DNA of 36,480 bases. Origin: Mycoplasma imitans ATCC 51306 (GTDB lineage Bacteria > Bacillota_I > Bacilli_A > Mycoplasmatales > Mycoplasmoidaceae). The position numbers and the translations under genes were made by a program. The stretch lies in contig NZ_JADI01000014.1 in NCBI RefSeq assembly GCF_000518305.1, positions 1-36,480 of the forward strand. The letters run 5' to 3'. Positions 1 to 9,774 of the stretch are shown here, in pieces; within the stretch, counting starts at the first letter, position 1, and each line of letters opens with the position of its first letter. The notes beneath the pieces were generated by a model that was not told the origin of the DNA, made no database searches, and saw nothing but the letters and a program-made list of their open reading frames with translations.

Positions 1-834
1 TCCGACACTTAACATCCATCGTTTACAGTGTGGACTACTAGGGTATCTAATCCTATTTGCTCCCCACACTTTCAAGCCTAAGCGTCAGTATTGGCCCAAG
101 TCCTCGCCTTCGCCTCTGGTGTTCTTCCATATATCTACGCATTTCACCGCTCCACATGGAGTTCCAGGACTCTCTACCAAACTCTAGACTAGAAGTTTCC
201 AATGCATACAATCGTTAAGCAATTGCTTTTAACACCAGACTTTCCAATCCGCCTGCGCTTGTTTTACGCCCAATAAATCCGGATAACGCTTGCAACCTAT
301 GTATTACCGCGACTGCTGGCACATAGTTAGTCGTTACTTATTCAAATGGTACAGTCAAATTAGTAGCTTTCCACTCTACTAACTGTTCTTCCCAAATAAA
401 AGAACTTTACAATCTAAAAAGACCTTCATCGTTCACGCGGCATTGCTCCATCAGACTTTCGTCCATTGTGAAAAATTCCCTACTGCTGCCTCCCGTAGGA
501 GTATGGGCCGTGTCTCAGTCCCATTGTGGTTATTCTACCTCTCAGCATAACTACACGTCATCGCCTTGGTGGGCCATTACCCTCACCAACTAGCTGATAT
601 GCCGCACCCTCATCTTATAGCGAAGCAGTTGCTTCTTTAAAGTTATTCTCATGCGATAGGTAACTTGTTATGCGGTATTAGCTAATCTTTCGACTAGTTA
701 TCCCCCACTATAAGGCAGATTGGATACGTGTTACTCACCCGTTCGCCTCTAATGTATTGCTACATCCGATCGACTTGCATGTATTAGGCATGCCGCCAGC
801 GTTAATCCTGAGCCAGGATCAAACTCTCAGAAAA
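1..834 (-). rRNA. rrs: 16S ribosomal RNA, 5' half (cut by window edge)
   Basis: Read on the minus strand, positions 808-827 are the universal 27F site (AGAGTTTGATCCTGGCTCAG). That places the mature 5' end near 834 by E. coli numbering. At 31-51 lies the conserved 785-805 region (GACTACTAGGGTATCTAATCC on the plus strand), so the window covers about E. coli positions 1-835 and the remainder lies beyond the left edge. The conserved 530-region and 340-region blocks are also present. The minus-strand direction means that any 23S and 5S genes would lie outside the window. The exact 5' end is estimated from the primer site. Confidence 0.98.
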
Positions 835-920
835 TGACAGATTCTATTCAGTTTTCAAGAAGCATTTATGGCTAACTAATTTATCTGAATCTTGTTTATC
901 CAGCTGAGATAGCCTTTAAA

Positions 921-948
921 ATTATAACACAATGATTTAGTTTGAGAA
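921..948 (-). promoter_or_regulatory. Putative rRNA promoter
   Basis: On the minus strand a perfect -10 hexamer TATAAT (921-926) lies about 87 bases before the 16S 5' end. A weak -35-like TTCTCA (943-948) sits 16 bases upstream of it. The transcribed leader between them and 834 has no open frame. The -10 is convincing; the -35 is a guess. Confidence 0.5.
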
Positions 949-962
949 TATTTTTTTAAAAA

Positions 963-2711
963 TTATTTTTTTGTTTCAACTTTTACTTTATTACTTTTAT
1001 TTAAGTAACGATTAAGCATTGTTCCAATATCAAATCGTTTACTTACAAATTCACGATATTTGTGTGCAAACGGAATTGAGATTGCTCAGTTACCAAGACA
1101 TGTTAGGATCGCATTAATTGGTTGAATTCATATATATAAGAAGATATTATTATGCGCAATTGCTAAACCATACATCGTAAAGAATACCGGAATAAATGTA
1201 AATAATCCTTGCATTAATGATGATAATCAAGCCATACCAATTCTTTGAGTTGATTGGAATAATAATTGCGCATTCATACTTAATGCAATAAAGATCGATT
1301 GCACCAACGTTATTCGTAAAACGATAGTAGCAATTGTTAAATTGTCAGCACCATGAATATTGAATAAATGAATTAAAATGACGTTGTTTAATCCAAACCC
1401 AAATAAAACATAAACAACCGAAGAATAACAAAAAGCAATTAATGGTACGTATCAGTAAATTTTAGTGATGTCTTTAAAGTTACGTTGACCAAATTTGAAA
1501 CCACATAATGATCTTCCACCATTAATTAAACCTCAAACTGATTGCAGCATTAGATTACTAATTGGCGTGACCGAACCAAAGATGGATTGGTAATAGTTTG
1601 GCGGAAGGTTTGGTTCTATTTTCTCTGTGACTGTTACTAAATTAGTTTGAAAAACACCATTTGAAATTGATAAGGCAGCATTTCTAAAGAAACTTGCTAA
1701 ACCAATCAAAAAGATTAAATATAAATAGTTTCAATTAAAGTGACCCTTCTTAAGAATATAGCGATATTCAAGATGGGTTGCTTTTTTCTTTATCAGAATA
1801 ATGTTGTAAGTTACATATGCTAAACAACTTAGTGATCACCCTATCACCGTTGCGTATGCAGCAGCAGCAATACCTGCGCTTGTATAACGAATTAATAGAT
1901 AATCAAAAATGATATTAATTACATTAGCAAGAGGCGGGATAATTGAAATGAATAATTGGCGACCTTCAGCTTGGTTTAATAAGAAATACATCTGATTAAA
2001 TGTTTGGATCGTAAATAAACCTGCTAGTACATATACATAACTGCTTGCGTTTTGAACTTGCAGTTCTCTAAATCTTGCAAAGAAGACACTAACTATATAA
2101 CCATCTCTAGAATTAATATCAATTGATTCTAAAGGTTTATTCATCGTTCCGTTAGCTGAACTTGTTAGTCAAGTTTTAGCTACACCAACAATAATCATCG
2201 AAGTAACAATACTCATTATGACATTAGTGATAAAGCCGGTTGCTCAAACTTCTTTAATCTTTTCTTCATCACCTCTTCCCAAGGCTTTTGAGAATTGATT
2301 AGCTAATCCCATCGTAATTAATAATGTTAAAGCATTAATAATTACGGTTATTGGAGCAGAAATTGAAATTGCTGCTCTAATTAAATCATTGATATTAAAA
2401 GGTGGGATCTTTAGATTATTTGATGCTGTTACATAATCTTGATATGTTCAACTATTACCTTTAGCATCAACAAAGTTAAAGTAGTTATTGTCAAAAATTG
2501 AGTCTGGATTCAAATCAGATTTAGCAACAAACTTTACGATCATAATCTGATCAACAAAGATATATAAAGCTGCAAAAAATGAAACTAGGATTGATGGGAT
2601 GATAAAACGTAATAAAACAACAAAAAGCCGACGATCGTTAAATTTTTTAGTTATACGATCATTCAAAGCATTTTTGCTGTCTAATTTTTGTTTACTAGTA
2701 CTTAGAGTCAT
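963..2711 (-). CDS. MATE family multidrug/Na+ efflux protein
   Basis: This is a 582-residue polytopic membrane protein, continuous only when several TGA codons are read as Trp; I followed the frame down to a TAA at 963-965. The N-terminus is a basic, polar tail of about 30 residues, followed by a hydrophobic segment with RFIIPSILVSFFAALYIFVD, the start pattern of MATE transporters, and many further membrane spans. The C-terminus is a short basic cytoplasmic tail. MATE proteins export cationic drugs in exchange for Na+ or H+; the substrate here is unknown. ATG at 2711 is the preferred start; an in-frame TTG at 2753 is possible. The first 17 bases overlap the end of the ytpR-like gene, suggesting translational coupling. 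From memory, M. genitalium MG_447 is the positional match. Confidence 0.8.
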
Positions 2712-3330
2712 AAGATTGCTGCGTATTATTCGTTTGGAATTCTTGACCAACAATTACGCTGCCATCAAGCACAAGAATTCGACGATCGTCATTTACTATA
2801 TTCGTTAAAACTAGTTCGTTTTCTGAACAGATCATCCCACTAGATTCAAGGTTAAATAATTCCGACCTTTTAATATGCTTCCCTGTGTTGATAAAGCCAT
2901 CAACCTTTACAACTACAACTTTAATTCCTTTTGATACGTTCGATCCACCACAAACAATTGATAGCGGTTGTTCTTTAGCTACATCAACTAAACAATGGTT
3001 TAAGTGAGTATTAGGAATTGGATTAACTTCAATTACTTGCCCGATCACAAAAGGAGATTCTAAACTTTCAAATGCGGTTAAATATTGACTAAGTAAGTGT
3101 TTTTTTAAATCTTCATTTAAAAACACTAAACCGTTGTTTTTAATTAATGAAAATAACTTCTGATCTTGCGAAACATTTAAGATATTGAAGCTAACAATTT
3201 GATCATTTTCATCATAAAAATAAATGATATTGCCAAATTGTTTTTTACTTCTGATTGTGTTTGGATCCTTAAGATATCCAATCATTGTATCTTGTAAATT
3301 TTCTAAAGAATAATACAGAGTTACTTGCAT
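2695..3330 (-). CDS. ytpR: YtpR-like protein with tRNA-binding (EMAP/OB-fold) domain
   Basis: The protein has 211 residues. The C-terminal part, about residues 92-200, carries the EMAPII/Trbp111-type OB fold seen in the PheRS beta subunit N-terminus. Its signatures are FVIGQVIEVNPIPNTHLNHC, the core SIVCGGSNVSKGIKVVVVKV and the closing SSGMICSENEL. The N-terminal 90 residues resemble the YtpR-specific domain. The family is predicted to bind tRNA or structured RNA; its cellular role is not settled. It starts 2 bases after the degV stop codon and overlaps the MATE gene by 17 bases, so it is part of one transcript. M. genitalium MG_449 is the positional match from memory. It is too short to be a PheT subunit. 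Confidence 0.85.
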   Translation of the reverse strand: MQVTLYYSLENLQDTMIGYLKDPNTIRSKKQFGNIIYFYDENDQIVSFNILNVSQDQKLFSLIKNNGLVFLNEDLKKHLLSQYLTAFESLESPFVIGQVIEVNPIPNTHLNHCLVDVAKEQPLSIVCGGSNVSKGIKVVVVKVDGFINTGKHIKRSELFNLESSGMICSENELVLTNIVNDDRRILVLDGSVIVGQEFQTNNTQQSYDSKY

Positions 3331-3332
3331 AA

Positions 3333-4208
3333 TTAATCTTCCATTTCAACTAATAAAGCGTAGTTAGAAAAACCAGTATGAGTTGCAATAACTGGAGAAA
3401 ACATTGTTTGTTCAACAGTCACAATTCCTTTTAATAATGTTTGGAATTCGTCAACAACTCTTTGTCTTTCTTTTTCATCTAAGATTGTAGTTACTACTGC
3501 TGCTTTTTTTATCTTCTTAGTTCTTAGATTAATTTTTTTATCTAAGAAATCGATTAAACCTTTTTTAGCTGATAAATCAGTTTTGGTCTTGTCAAAATAT
3601 TCAAGACCACCATTAGTTGGCATCATGCTTATTAATAGTTTTAACTTTAAAGTTTTTACAAACACTGCTTTGAACCCTTTAAGACGACCGCCAGCAATTA
3701 ACTGACTTACATCCGAAACTACTAAAACACCACCAAAATTTTTCTTTTTCTTTGTAATGAAATCATCTAATTCTTTTGGATCTAATTCATTATTTTTATT
3801 TTTTAGGAATTCACGAATTGATTCTAAGAATCATACAATTCCAATCTCTACAGAACCAAGATTGAAAACAAAAAATTTATCTTTGAATTCAGACTCTAGA
3901 CTTTTTCAAGTTGCATAATTACTTGAAAGTTTTTCAGAGATCGGAAAACCAATCACATAATCATATTTCTTAGTTAATTCTTCCACTGTTTGATGCAAGA
4001 ATCCAATAGATGATTGTGAAGTCTTAAATTTTGAGCCAGCTTTAATCTTTTCGTTTAACGTCTCTAGATCAATACCTGTGCTGGCATTATAAACCTTTTC
4101 TTCAGAATTATAAGTCTCGATGATGCTTAATGGGACTAAATAAATATCTTTTGATTCATCGGCTAAAATATTTGCTGAAGAATCGATGATAAATGCAACC
4201 TTTTTCAA
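3333..4208 (-). CDS. degV: DegV family fatty-acid-binding protein
   Basis: This is a 291-residue protein interrupted only by TGA-Trp codons between 3666 and 3905. It starts FIIDSSANI, the DegV pattern (usually DS.A.L), and has the fatty-acid-contacting TSQSS motif near residue 73 and a late HTG (in ATHTGFSNYA), both family hallmarks. DegV/FakB proteins hold a fatty acid for the FakA kinase, allowing use of external fatty acids, which suits an organism with little lipid synthesis. The start codon is TTG at 4206-4208. It is chosen because a good Shine-Dalgarno sequence (TAAGGAAG on the minus strand, 4217-4224) lies 8 bases upstream. The gene follows tuf behind a strong terminator, so it needs read-through or its own promoter. 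Confidence 0.85.
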
Positions 4209-4235
4209 AATTAATACTTCCTTACAATATTATCT

Positions 4236-4267
4236 ACAAACAAAACTAAGGAACATAGTTCCTTAGT
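4236..4267 (-). terminator. Rho-independent terminator of tuf
   Basis: On the minus strand a perfect 10-bp stem, ACTAAGGAAC and GTTCCTTAGT (4245-4267, 3-base loop), is followed by TTTTGTTTG. It lies about 30 bases after the tuf stop codon. Confidence 0.85.
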
Positions 4268-4297
4268 CATTATAATTTTTTTAATTTTTAAATAAAA

Positions 4298-5482
4298 CTA
4301 TTCAAGTACTTCTACTACTGTACCAGCACCTACAGTTCTACCACCTTCACGGATAGAGAACTTAGAACCTTTTTCACAAGCGATTGAAGAAATTAATTCA
4401 ACAATAATTTCTGTGTTATCACCAGGCATAACCATTTCAGTTCCTTCTTTTAATTGAATTGAACCAGTTACGTCAGTAGTTCTAAAGTAGAATTGAGGTC
4501 TGTAACCATTTAAGAAAGCTGTGTGACGACCACCTTCATCTTTCTTAAGTGCATAAATTTCAGCTCTGAACTTTTTGTGTGGAGTAATTGAACCAGGTTT
4601 TGCTAATACTTGACCACGTTGTACATCTTTACGGTCAACACCACGAAGTAAGATACCAGCATTATCACCAGCCATAGCAGCATCTAATTCTTTTCTGAAC
4701 ATTTCGATACCAGTTACTACTACTTTTCTAGTGTCAGTAATACCAACGATTTCAACTTCTTCACCAACCTTAAGTTGACCACGTTCAACTCTACCAGTTA
4801 CAACAGTACCACGACCAGTAATTGTCATAGTGTCTTCAATTGGTAATAAAAATGGTTTATCAACTTCACGATCAGGAGTTGGAATGTAATCATCCACTGC
4901 TTTCATTAATTCATGAATTTTTTCTTCTCATTGAGCTTCACCGTTAAGAGCACCTAAAGCTGAACCTCTAATGATTGGAGTGTTATCACCATCAAATCCG
5001 TAAGATTTAAGAAGGTCTCTAACTTCCATTTCAACTAATTCTTGCATTTCTGGATCGTCAGCAACGTCACATTTGTTTAAGAATACAACCATTTTAGGAA
5101 CACCAACTTGGCGAGCTAATAGGATGTGTTCACGAGTTTGAGGCATTGGACCATCAGTCGCAGAAACCACTAAGATACCACCGTCCATTTGAGCGGCACC
5201 TGTAATCATGTTTTTAACGTAGTCAGCGTGACCAGGACAGTCAACGTGAGCGTAGTGACGGTTTTGAGTTGCGTATTCTACGTGTGCAGTGTTAATTGTA
5301 ATACCACGTGCTTTTTCTTCTGGTGCAGCGTCAATTTCGTCATATTTTTTTGCTTCAGATGTACCAGCTTTTGATAACACGGTACAAATTGCTGCGGTTA
5401 ATGTAGTCTTCCCGTGGTCAATATGACCGATAGTTCCAATATTAACGTGAGGTTTACTACGATCGAACCTTTCTTTTGCCAT
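4298..5482 (-). CDS. tuf: Elongation factor Tu
   Basis: EF-Tu is a 394-residue GTPase, the normal length for the family, that delivers aminoacyl-tRNA to the ribosome. The G1 loop is [10 protein letters not shown] (residues 19-28), with DCPGHAD (switch II) and NKCD (G4) following. The OB-like domains 2 and 3 end with [15 protein letters not shown]. One TGA codon at 4925-4927 encodes Trp in the EEQWEKIHEL segment and splits the gene if the standard code is used. Translation starts at ATG 5482 behind a strong AAGGAG (5495-5500). The gene appears to form its own unit, between a leader with a -10 hexamer and the terminator at 4236-4267. G+C is higher than in the neighbours, as usual for a highly expressed gene. 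Confidence 0.98.
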
Positions 5483-5494
5483 TTTTTAAATATT

Positions 5495-5566
5495 TCTCCT
5501 TAAAAATTTTCTAAAGTGAAACGGTCTTGAACCGTGTTTACTTATAGTGCTATATGTATTATTATA
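5495..5566 (-). promoter_or_regulatory. tuf leader: -10 box, small hairpin and ribosome binding site
   Basis: On the minus strand TATAAT lies at 5561-5566 (a second TATAAT-like copy lies near 5581). An imperfect hairpin follows around 5519-5540 (ACGGTTC/GACCGT core). A near-consensus AAGGAG at 5495-5500 lies 12 bases before the ATG. Which -10 is used cannot be decided from sequence. Confidence 0.5.
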
Positions 5567-5627
5567 GCAATTGCTTATATATTATATTATTAAATAGCTT
5601 TTTTTAATAAAAAGTTCTAATAATTTT

Positions 5628-5654
5628 AAAAAAGACGCTTCATGCGTCTTTTTT
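5628..5654 (-). terminator. Terminator after tRNA-Trp(UCA)
   Basis: The hairpin GACGC-TTCAT-GCGTC (5634-5648) is flanked by six A and six T residues. It is therefore symmetrical and could act in both directions; in context it ends the acp/tRNA-Trp transcript on the minus strand. Confidence 0.88.
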
Positions 5655-5673
5655 AAATAAAATTGTTAATTAA

Positions 5674-5748
5674 TGGCAGGGGTGACAGGACTCGAACCCA
5701 CAACACTCGATTTTGAAGACCGATGTTCTACCATTGAACTACACCCCT
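5674..5748 (-). tRNA. trnW: tRNA-Trp, anticodon UCA (reads UGA)
   Basis: The 75-base cloverleaf is complete. The acceptor stem is AGGGGUG/CACCCCU, the D arm GUUC/GAAC, the anticodon loop CUUCAAA with anticodon UCA, the variable loop has 5 bases, the T loop is UUCGAGU, and CCA is encoded. UCA reads both UGA and UGG, so this is the tRNA that makes the TGA=Trp code of every gene here work. Its acceptor and D arms are identical to those of the CCA-anticodon tRNA at 13988-14061. The 5' end overlaps the last two bases of the acp stop codon, and no separate promoter is obvious. It is probably cut from the acp mRNA by RNase P. Confidence 0.97.
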
Positions 5749-5986
5749 AGGGCTGTTTTTTAAGCTCTTTAATATATTGTATTAGATCATTTATAGTTTT
5801 TATCTTCATCAATTTATCATCAGAAAATTGAATATTGAATTCAGATTCTAATTCGACAATAATATCAAACAGATCTAAAGAATCAATACCAAGTTCTTTG
5901 TAGCTTTTATTGATATTAGATTCATTTACTGTTACTGCCATCTTTTTCTTTTTGGCAATACTATTGATGACGCTTAAAATTTCCAT
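5747..5986 (-). CDS. acpP: Acyl carrier protein
   Basis: The protein is 79 residues, a normal ACP length, acidic in its second half. It has the phosphopantetheine site GIDSLDLFDI, with Ser36 the predicted attachment residue. ACP carries acyl chains as thioesters; in mycoplasmas without a full fatty acid synthase it probably serves acyl transfer to lipids. It is the fourth coding gene of a compact minus-strand unit, 41 bases after the preceding gene, with an AAGG ribosome site upstream of ATG 5986. Its TAG stop (5747-5749) overlaps the 5' end of tRNA-Trp(UCA) by two bases. M. genitalium MG_287 is the positional match from memory. Confidence 0.93.
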   Translation of the reverse strand: MEILSVINSIAKKKKMAVTVNESNINKSYKELGIDSLDLFDIIVELESEFNIQFSDDKLMKIKTINDLIQYIKELKKQP

Positions 5987-6027
5987 AAATGCCTTATAAG
6001 TATATCAATTAAAAATTTAAATAACAA

Positions 6028-6627
6028 TTATTCATTATCAATGGTTAACTTATCTCTAACTTTTAAGACAAATTGATCTCAATATTTTACCATCTTGTTC
6101 TGATAAATTGTCGGCTTTTTAAATGATCAAACAACGTTAATACTAATTGATCGACTTGGATTCTCAATATAATAATCAACATCGATAAAGATATCATCAT
6201 TATTATTGCGAAACATTCGTGTAGATCTGATAGCTTGATAGATTCATTTTTTAATATTTCTTTTGAAGAAATTCAAATCAAACCCACTGAATGGCTTATC
6301 ATTACTATTTTGGTATAAATAATCGCGATAATTAATCAGACCATCCAATTCACTAATCTTATAAAGATATTGATGAATTGAAAGATAGTAATAATAATAT
6401 TTGGTCGAATCAACTTGGTATTCTAGGGGATATTTTTTAAGAGTCGGTAATAAACTATTCTTAAAATCATCATCAGGATCGGTACTAGATTTTTCACCAA
6501 TATTTGGATCTTTCTTCTTTGTTGTTTTAGTACTTGAAAAGTATGTAGCTACTGCTAAACCTATCGTTCCAAAAAACAAAAAAGACGAAAGTAATCCAAT
6601 AGTAATTTTTTTATAGATTCGATTCAT
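6028..6627 (-). CDS. Single-pass membrane protein of unknown function
   Basis: This is a 199-residue protein, seen in full only with TGA read as Trp at three sites. A short basic N-terminus (MNRIYKK) is followed by one hydrophobic helix (about residues 8-30: ITIGLLSSFLFFGTIGLAVA). A Lys/Asp/Ser-rich linker leads into a mostly polar, Tyr-rich domain (a YYYYYL run near residue 77) that would lie outside the membrane. There is no lipobox cysteine. Its ATG overlaps the stop codon of the 360-residue gene by one base (TAATG), a sign of coupled translation, so the two products may interact. It matches the position of M. genitalium MG_286. I recognise no domain. Confidence 0.75.
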
Positions 6628-7709
6628 TATTCAACAAATGAATATGATCCTATTGATTTAATTACTTTGGGTAAAATATCAATAAAATCCAATTTACTTT
6701 GATCGTCTAATCAGGAAAAATATCCGAACGAATTAGATGATTCAAGATCGTATTTTACCTTATTTATCAGCAAACTAACATGTGTTGTGTACAAACCATT
6801 TCCGCCCCTTGGTAAAAAGAAGTAGTGATTGTTAATCCCACGATTTATCACTTGATCTGCACTTGTATCATATATGTAATTGCTATTAAGCGAAAACTTA
6901 ATATCAGTATTTGGCGGGTATGTTATTTGATTGGTATTTTCAATCGTTAATGTTTTTGATTCTCCATTAACTGACGTCGAATAATCAAAGATAATTCTTG
7001 AACTAAAAACGGTAACTACTGCATCAACGTTAATTGTTAGAATATCTTTAATCTGATCTAAATTACTTAAAAAACTGTAGTTCGGTTGATATCAACTTAT
7101 GAATTTTTTATTTTCATCTTCATAATCGGTATTAATATTACGGTTACCCATTCTTTCTCTAAAGAAAATAAAGTTATTTAGCTTTATTTTAGTAGTTAAT
7201 CTAGCATCTTTTAAGTTCTCAAGCAATAATCTCAACGCATTAGATTCTAATGAATCTCTAATACCATCTAAGATATCTTGTTGTAAATAAAGATCGATAA
7301 CTAAAGGTATATCTACCCCTTCTTCAAATTTTTCTTTGGTTAGTTTTTCTAGCGGAACACTAACTTTAATAATTGCCTTTTTATAGTTGCCATTATCTTC
7401 ATTAGTTATTTCACTAAAAACCGAAGGATAAACATTCCCAGCTATAAAAACATTACTTTGGATAATGTTTGGAGGTAAGGTTGAATTATTTTCAAATAAG
7501 ATCTCAAAGTACAGATGGATATTATTCTGATCAGATCATGTATTTTGAAAACTTAATAACGCTCTAAAATAAATTGGATTACCGTTTTTATCAAAGATTA
7601 TGCTTCCATTTTTGTCGCGCAACGGATTGAGTCTTCATCATCAGTCTTCTTTATTAATAACGATCGGTTTAGAATCGTTATTGGTATCGATATTATAGCT
7701 AATCAACAT
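6627..7709 (-). CDS. Hypothetical 360-residue protein
   Basis: With TGA as Trp this frame runs unbroken from ATG 7709 to TAA 6627. Five TGA codons, two of them adjacent near residue 23 (KEDWWRL), hide it under the standard code. I see no signal peptide, membrane helix or known motif. The composition is soluble, rich in Asn, Asp, Ile and Phe, with alternating hydrophobic residues that suggest beta structure. It lies 3 bases after the 108-residue regulator-like gene and overlaps the next gene by one base, so the three are co-translated. It is the positional counterpart of M. genitalium MG_285 (from memory, of similar length). Function unknown. Confidence 0.72.
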
Positions 7710-7712
7710 CTA

Positions 7713-8039
7713 TTAATTCGGAATATATACTCCCAGAGAGTAAAACAAACTAAAACATGCTTTGTTTAACAATCGATAAAAACTTGCCTGACTATAATTA
7801 AATTCATTTCGGTGTTTCCTTTTTAAGAAAACGTCAACAAGGATGTTCATTTCATCTTCTTTAAGCTGTTTAAGTGTTGAATCGATTAAATTAATGTATG
7901 ATTGCATTTCTGATTGATTATCAGTACTTAGGTCATCATTAAAAACGCTTTTGATAATTTTTTTATTTTCAAGGCGTTTTCTATAGAAATCATAGCGCTC
8001 TAAGTATTTTTTTGCATCATTTATAATTTTTCTGTTCAT
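7713..8039 (-). CDS. Small HTH-like protein, possible ArpU/sigma region-4-type regulator
   Basis: The protein has 108 residues and a good ribosome site (AGGAG) upstream of ATG 8039. The N-terminal half is charged and helical. The C-terminal half has the layout of phage ArpU/RinA-type or sigma region 4 proteins: a helix with LKQLKEDEMNILVDVFLKRK, then a turn and FNYSQASFYRLLNKACFSLF, where 'S.ASFYRLL.KA' resembles a recognition helix. This is an inference from pattern alone. It is the first gene of the unit continuing into the 360- and 199-residue genes, acp and tRNA-Trp(UCA), so it could control or belong to that unit. It is the positional match of M. genitalium MG_284. Confidence 0.7.
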   Translation of the reverse strand: MNRKIINDAKKYLERYDFYRKRLENKKIIKSVFNDDLSTDNQSEMQSYINLIDSTLKQLKEDEMNILVDVFLKRKHRNEFNYSQASFYRLLNKACFSLFYSLGVYIPN

Positions 8040-8346
8040 ATTCTTTTACTCCTATTCAGGTTTGTGTCTATTCAAGATATGTGTTTTTTTCGTAAAAGTA
8101 TGAAAAAAATTTTCAGTCATTTTAGCTTTAATTCGTTTTATGAAAAAAAAGCAACATGTGGCTTGAACAGATATAAGGATAATTTGATAATTATCCAATT
8201 TAACTATAACTGATATTTTTGCTTAATTTTGCGTTATTTCTTATCAAACATGAGTTATTTAAAGTTTAAATAATCACAGTTGATTTTTTGTAATTATTTA
8301 ACTATAAAAATATTAATACGGAAAGAACGATTTAAAAATAAAAATT
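8040..8346. other. Non-coding gap between proS and the MG_284-like unit
   Basis: These 307 bases are very AT-rich and contain no credible gene. They hold a perfect 7-bp hairpin (GGATAAT/ATTATCC, 8177-8196), a 9-bp inverted repeat with a one-base centre (TTATTTAAA/TTTAAATAA, 8255-8273) and a small TGAAAA/TTTTCA repeat near 8103-8117. The gap must hold the promoter of the minus-strand unit that starts at 8039, but no clean TATAAT is visible. No strong terminator for proS is seen either. Confidence 0.6.
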
Positions 8347-9771
8347 TTAGTAAGAACGCGCAAAATAGATTTCCACTTTTGCTTTTTTATTAGAAATAAA
8401 ACATTTTTCATTAGTTTTATCATCTAAACGCTTAATAATGCATCGAGATGACGCACCAGTCCTTTCTTTAATTTGTTTTTCGTAAGCTTCTTCATCACAG
8501 TAAAAGACTTTAACAAATTTGCCATCAGCAATTTTCTTTTCAAATTCTTCAAAAGTTCTTGCTGAATCAATTTTAGATTCAAAAACTGTCTTGGCTTTTT
8601 CATACAGTTTTTGATCATAACTACTAAACAATTCTTCGATCTTTTGATCTAGGTTATCAAGATTGATGAATTGTTTTTGTTTTGAGATACGATCAATGAA
8701 AACGATTTCGTTTTTCTTTAAATCATTTGGCCCCATTAACAATACACAACAATCACCACGTAATTGTGAATTCTTAATAATTTCTCCTGTAGAATCTTTT
8801 ACAAGATTTAGGTCAACACGGTATTTTGCTGAATATTTGTCAGATAATTCTTTTAATTTAGCGATTAATTCTTCATTATTATCATCAAAGATGCAGTTCA
8901 ATGAGATGTGATAAGGAACAACTTTTGTCGGTAGCACTAAACCATCATCATCACCGTGAGTCATGATTATTGCTCCAATAATTCTGGTTGATATACCAGC
9001 TGACATACTGTAAACATTTTGATAATCATTATTTTTTGTTTGGTATCTGATATCAAATGCCTTTGAAAAATTTTGAGATAAATTATGTGATGTAGCACTT
9101 TGTAACGCTTGACCATCTGGCATAATTGTTTCAACGGTATAAGTTGTTTTGGCTCCGGCAAATTTTTCGGCTTCTGTTTTTTCACCAGCAACTAAAGGAA
9201 TGCATAAAACATTTTTAATAAATGATTGATATAGCTTTCAAATATCTACGGCAAAGTCCTCAGATTGTTCTTCTGTTTCAAAACAGCTGTGAATTTCATG
9301 TCAAAAGAATTCACTATTCCGTAGAAAAGGACGAGTGTTTTTTTCGACTCTAAAAACACTAGTTCACTGATTATGTTTTATTGGTAATTGACGGTAATTT
9401 CTTAAAGTTTCACGCCATAAATTACAAAAAGCAATTTCAGATGTGGGTCTTAAAACATACTTTTCGTTTTCATTGCTTGTTTTGGTAACAATAAATAATT
9501 CGGGAGCGAATCCTTCTAGGTGTTTTTTTTCTAATAAGAAATCATTTTGACTTATTAGTGATGGTAAGCAAAGCTCTAAAATTCCGCGTTTATCAAATTC
9601 CTGAGTCAGTTCCTTTTTAATCTGTTGCCAAATTTTTCAACCATTAGGAAGAAACGACATAAATCCTTTAATATTTGAGTAATGAATTAAATTTCCTTTG
9701 CTAATTACTTCAGTATATCAGTCCGAAATATTGTCTTCTTTGGAAGATGATAGATTTTTTTTAAAGGCCAT
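8347..9771 (-). CDS. proS: Prolyl-tRNA synthetase, eukaryote/archaea-like type
   Basis: This class II synthetase charges tRNA-Pro with proline. It has 474 residues once TGA codons are read as Trp. Visible signatures are LRPTSE (motif 2 region), [16 protein letters not shown], and [17 protein letters not shown] followed by ALQSATSH (motif 3 side), which mark the short archaeal/eukaryotic-like ProRS without the bacterial editing insertion. The chain ends in RSY; a C-terminal tyrosine is known from this ProRS type. It starts at ATG 9771, 3 bases after the stop of the 45-residue membrane peptide, with no clear ribosome site, so it probably depends on the upstream genes for translation. M. genitalium MG_283 is the positional match. 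Confidence 0.95.
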
Positions 9772-9774
9772 AAA

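Noticed and set aside
4298..5482. tuf appearing as two separate genes
   Set aside because: The break is one TGA codon at 4925-4927; read as Trp it restores the 394-residue EF-Tu. The same applies to rpoB, rpoC, proS, degV and others.
8177..8273. Hairpins as a proS terminator
   Set aside because: On the minus strand neither is followed by a U-run, and both lie 75 or more bases from the proS stop.
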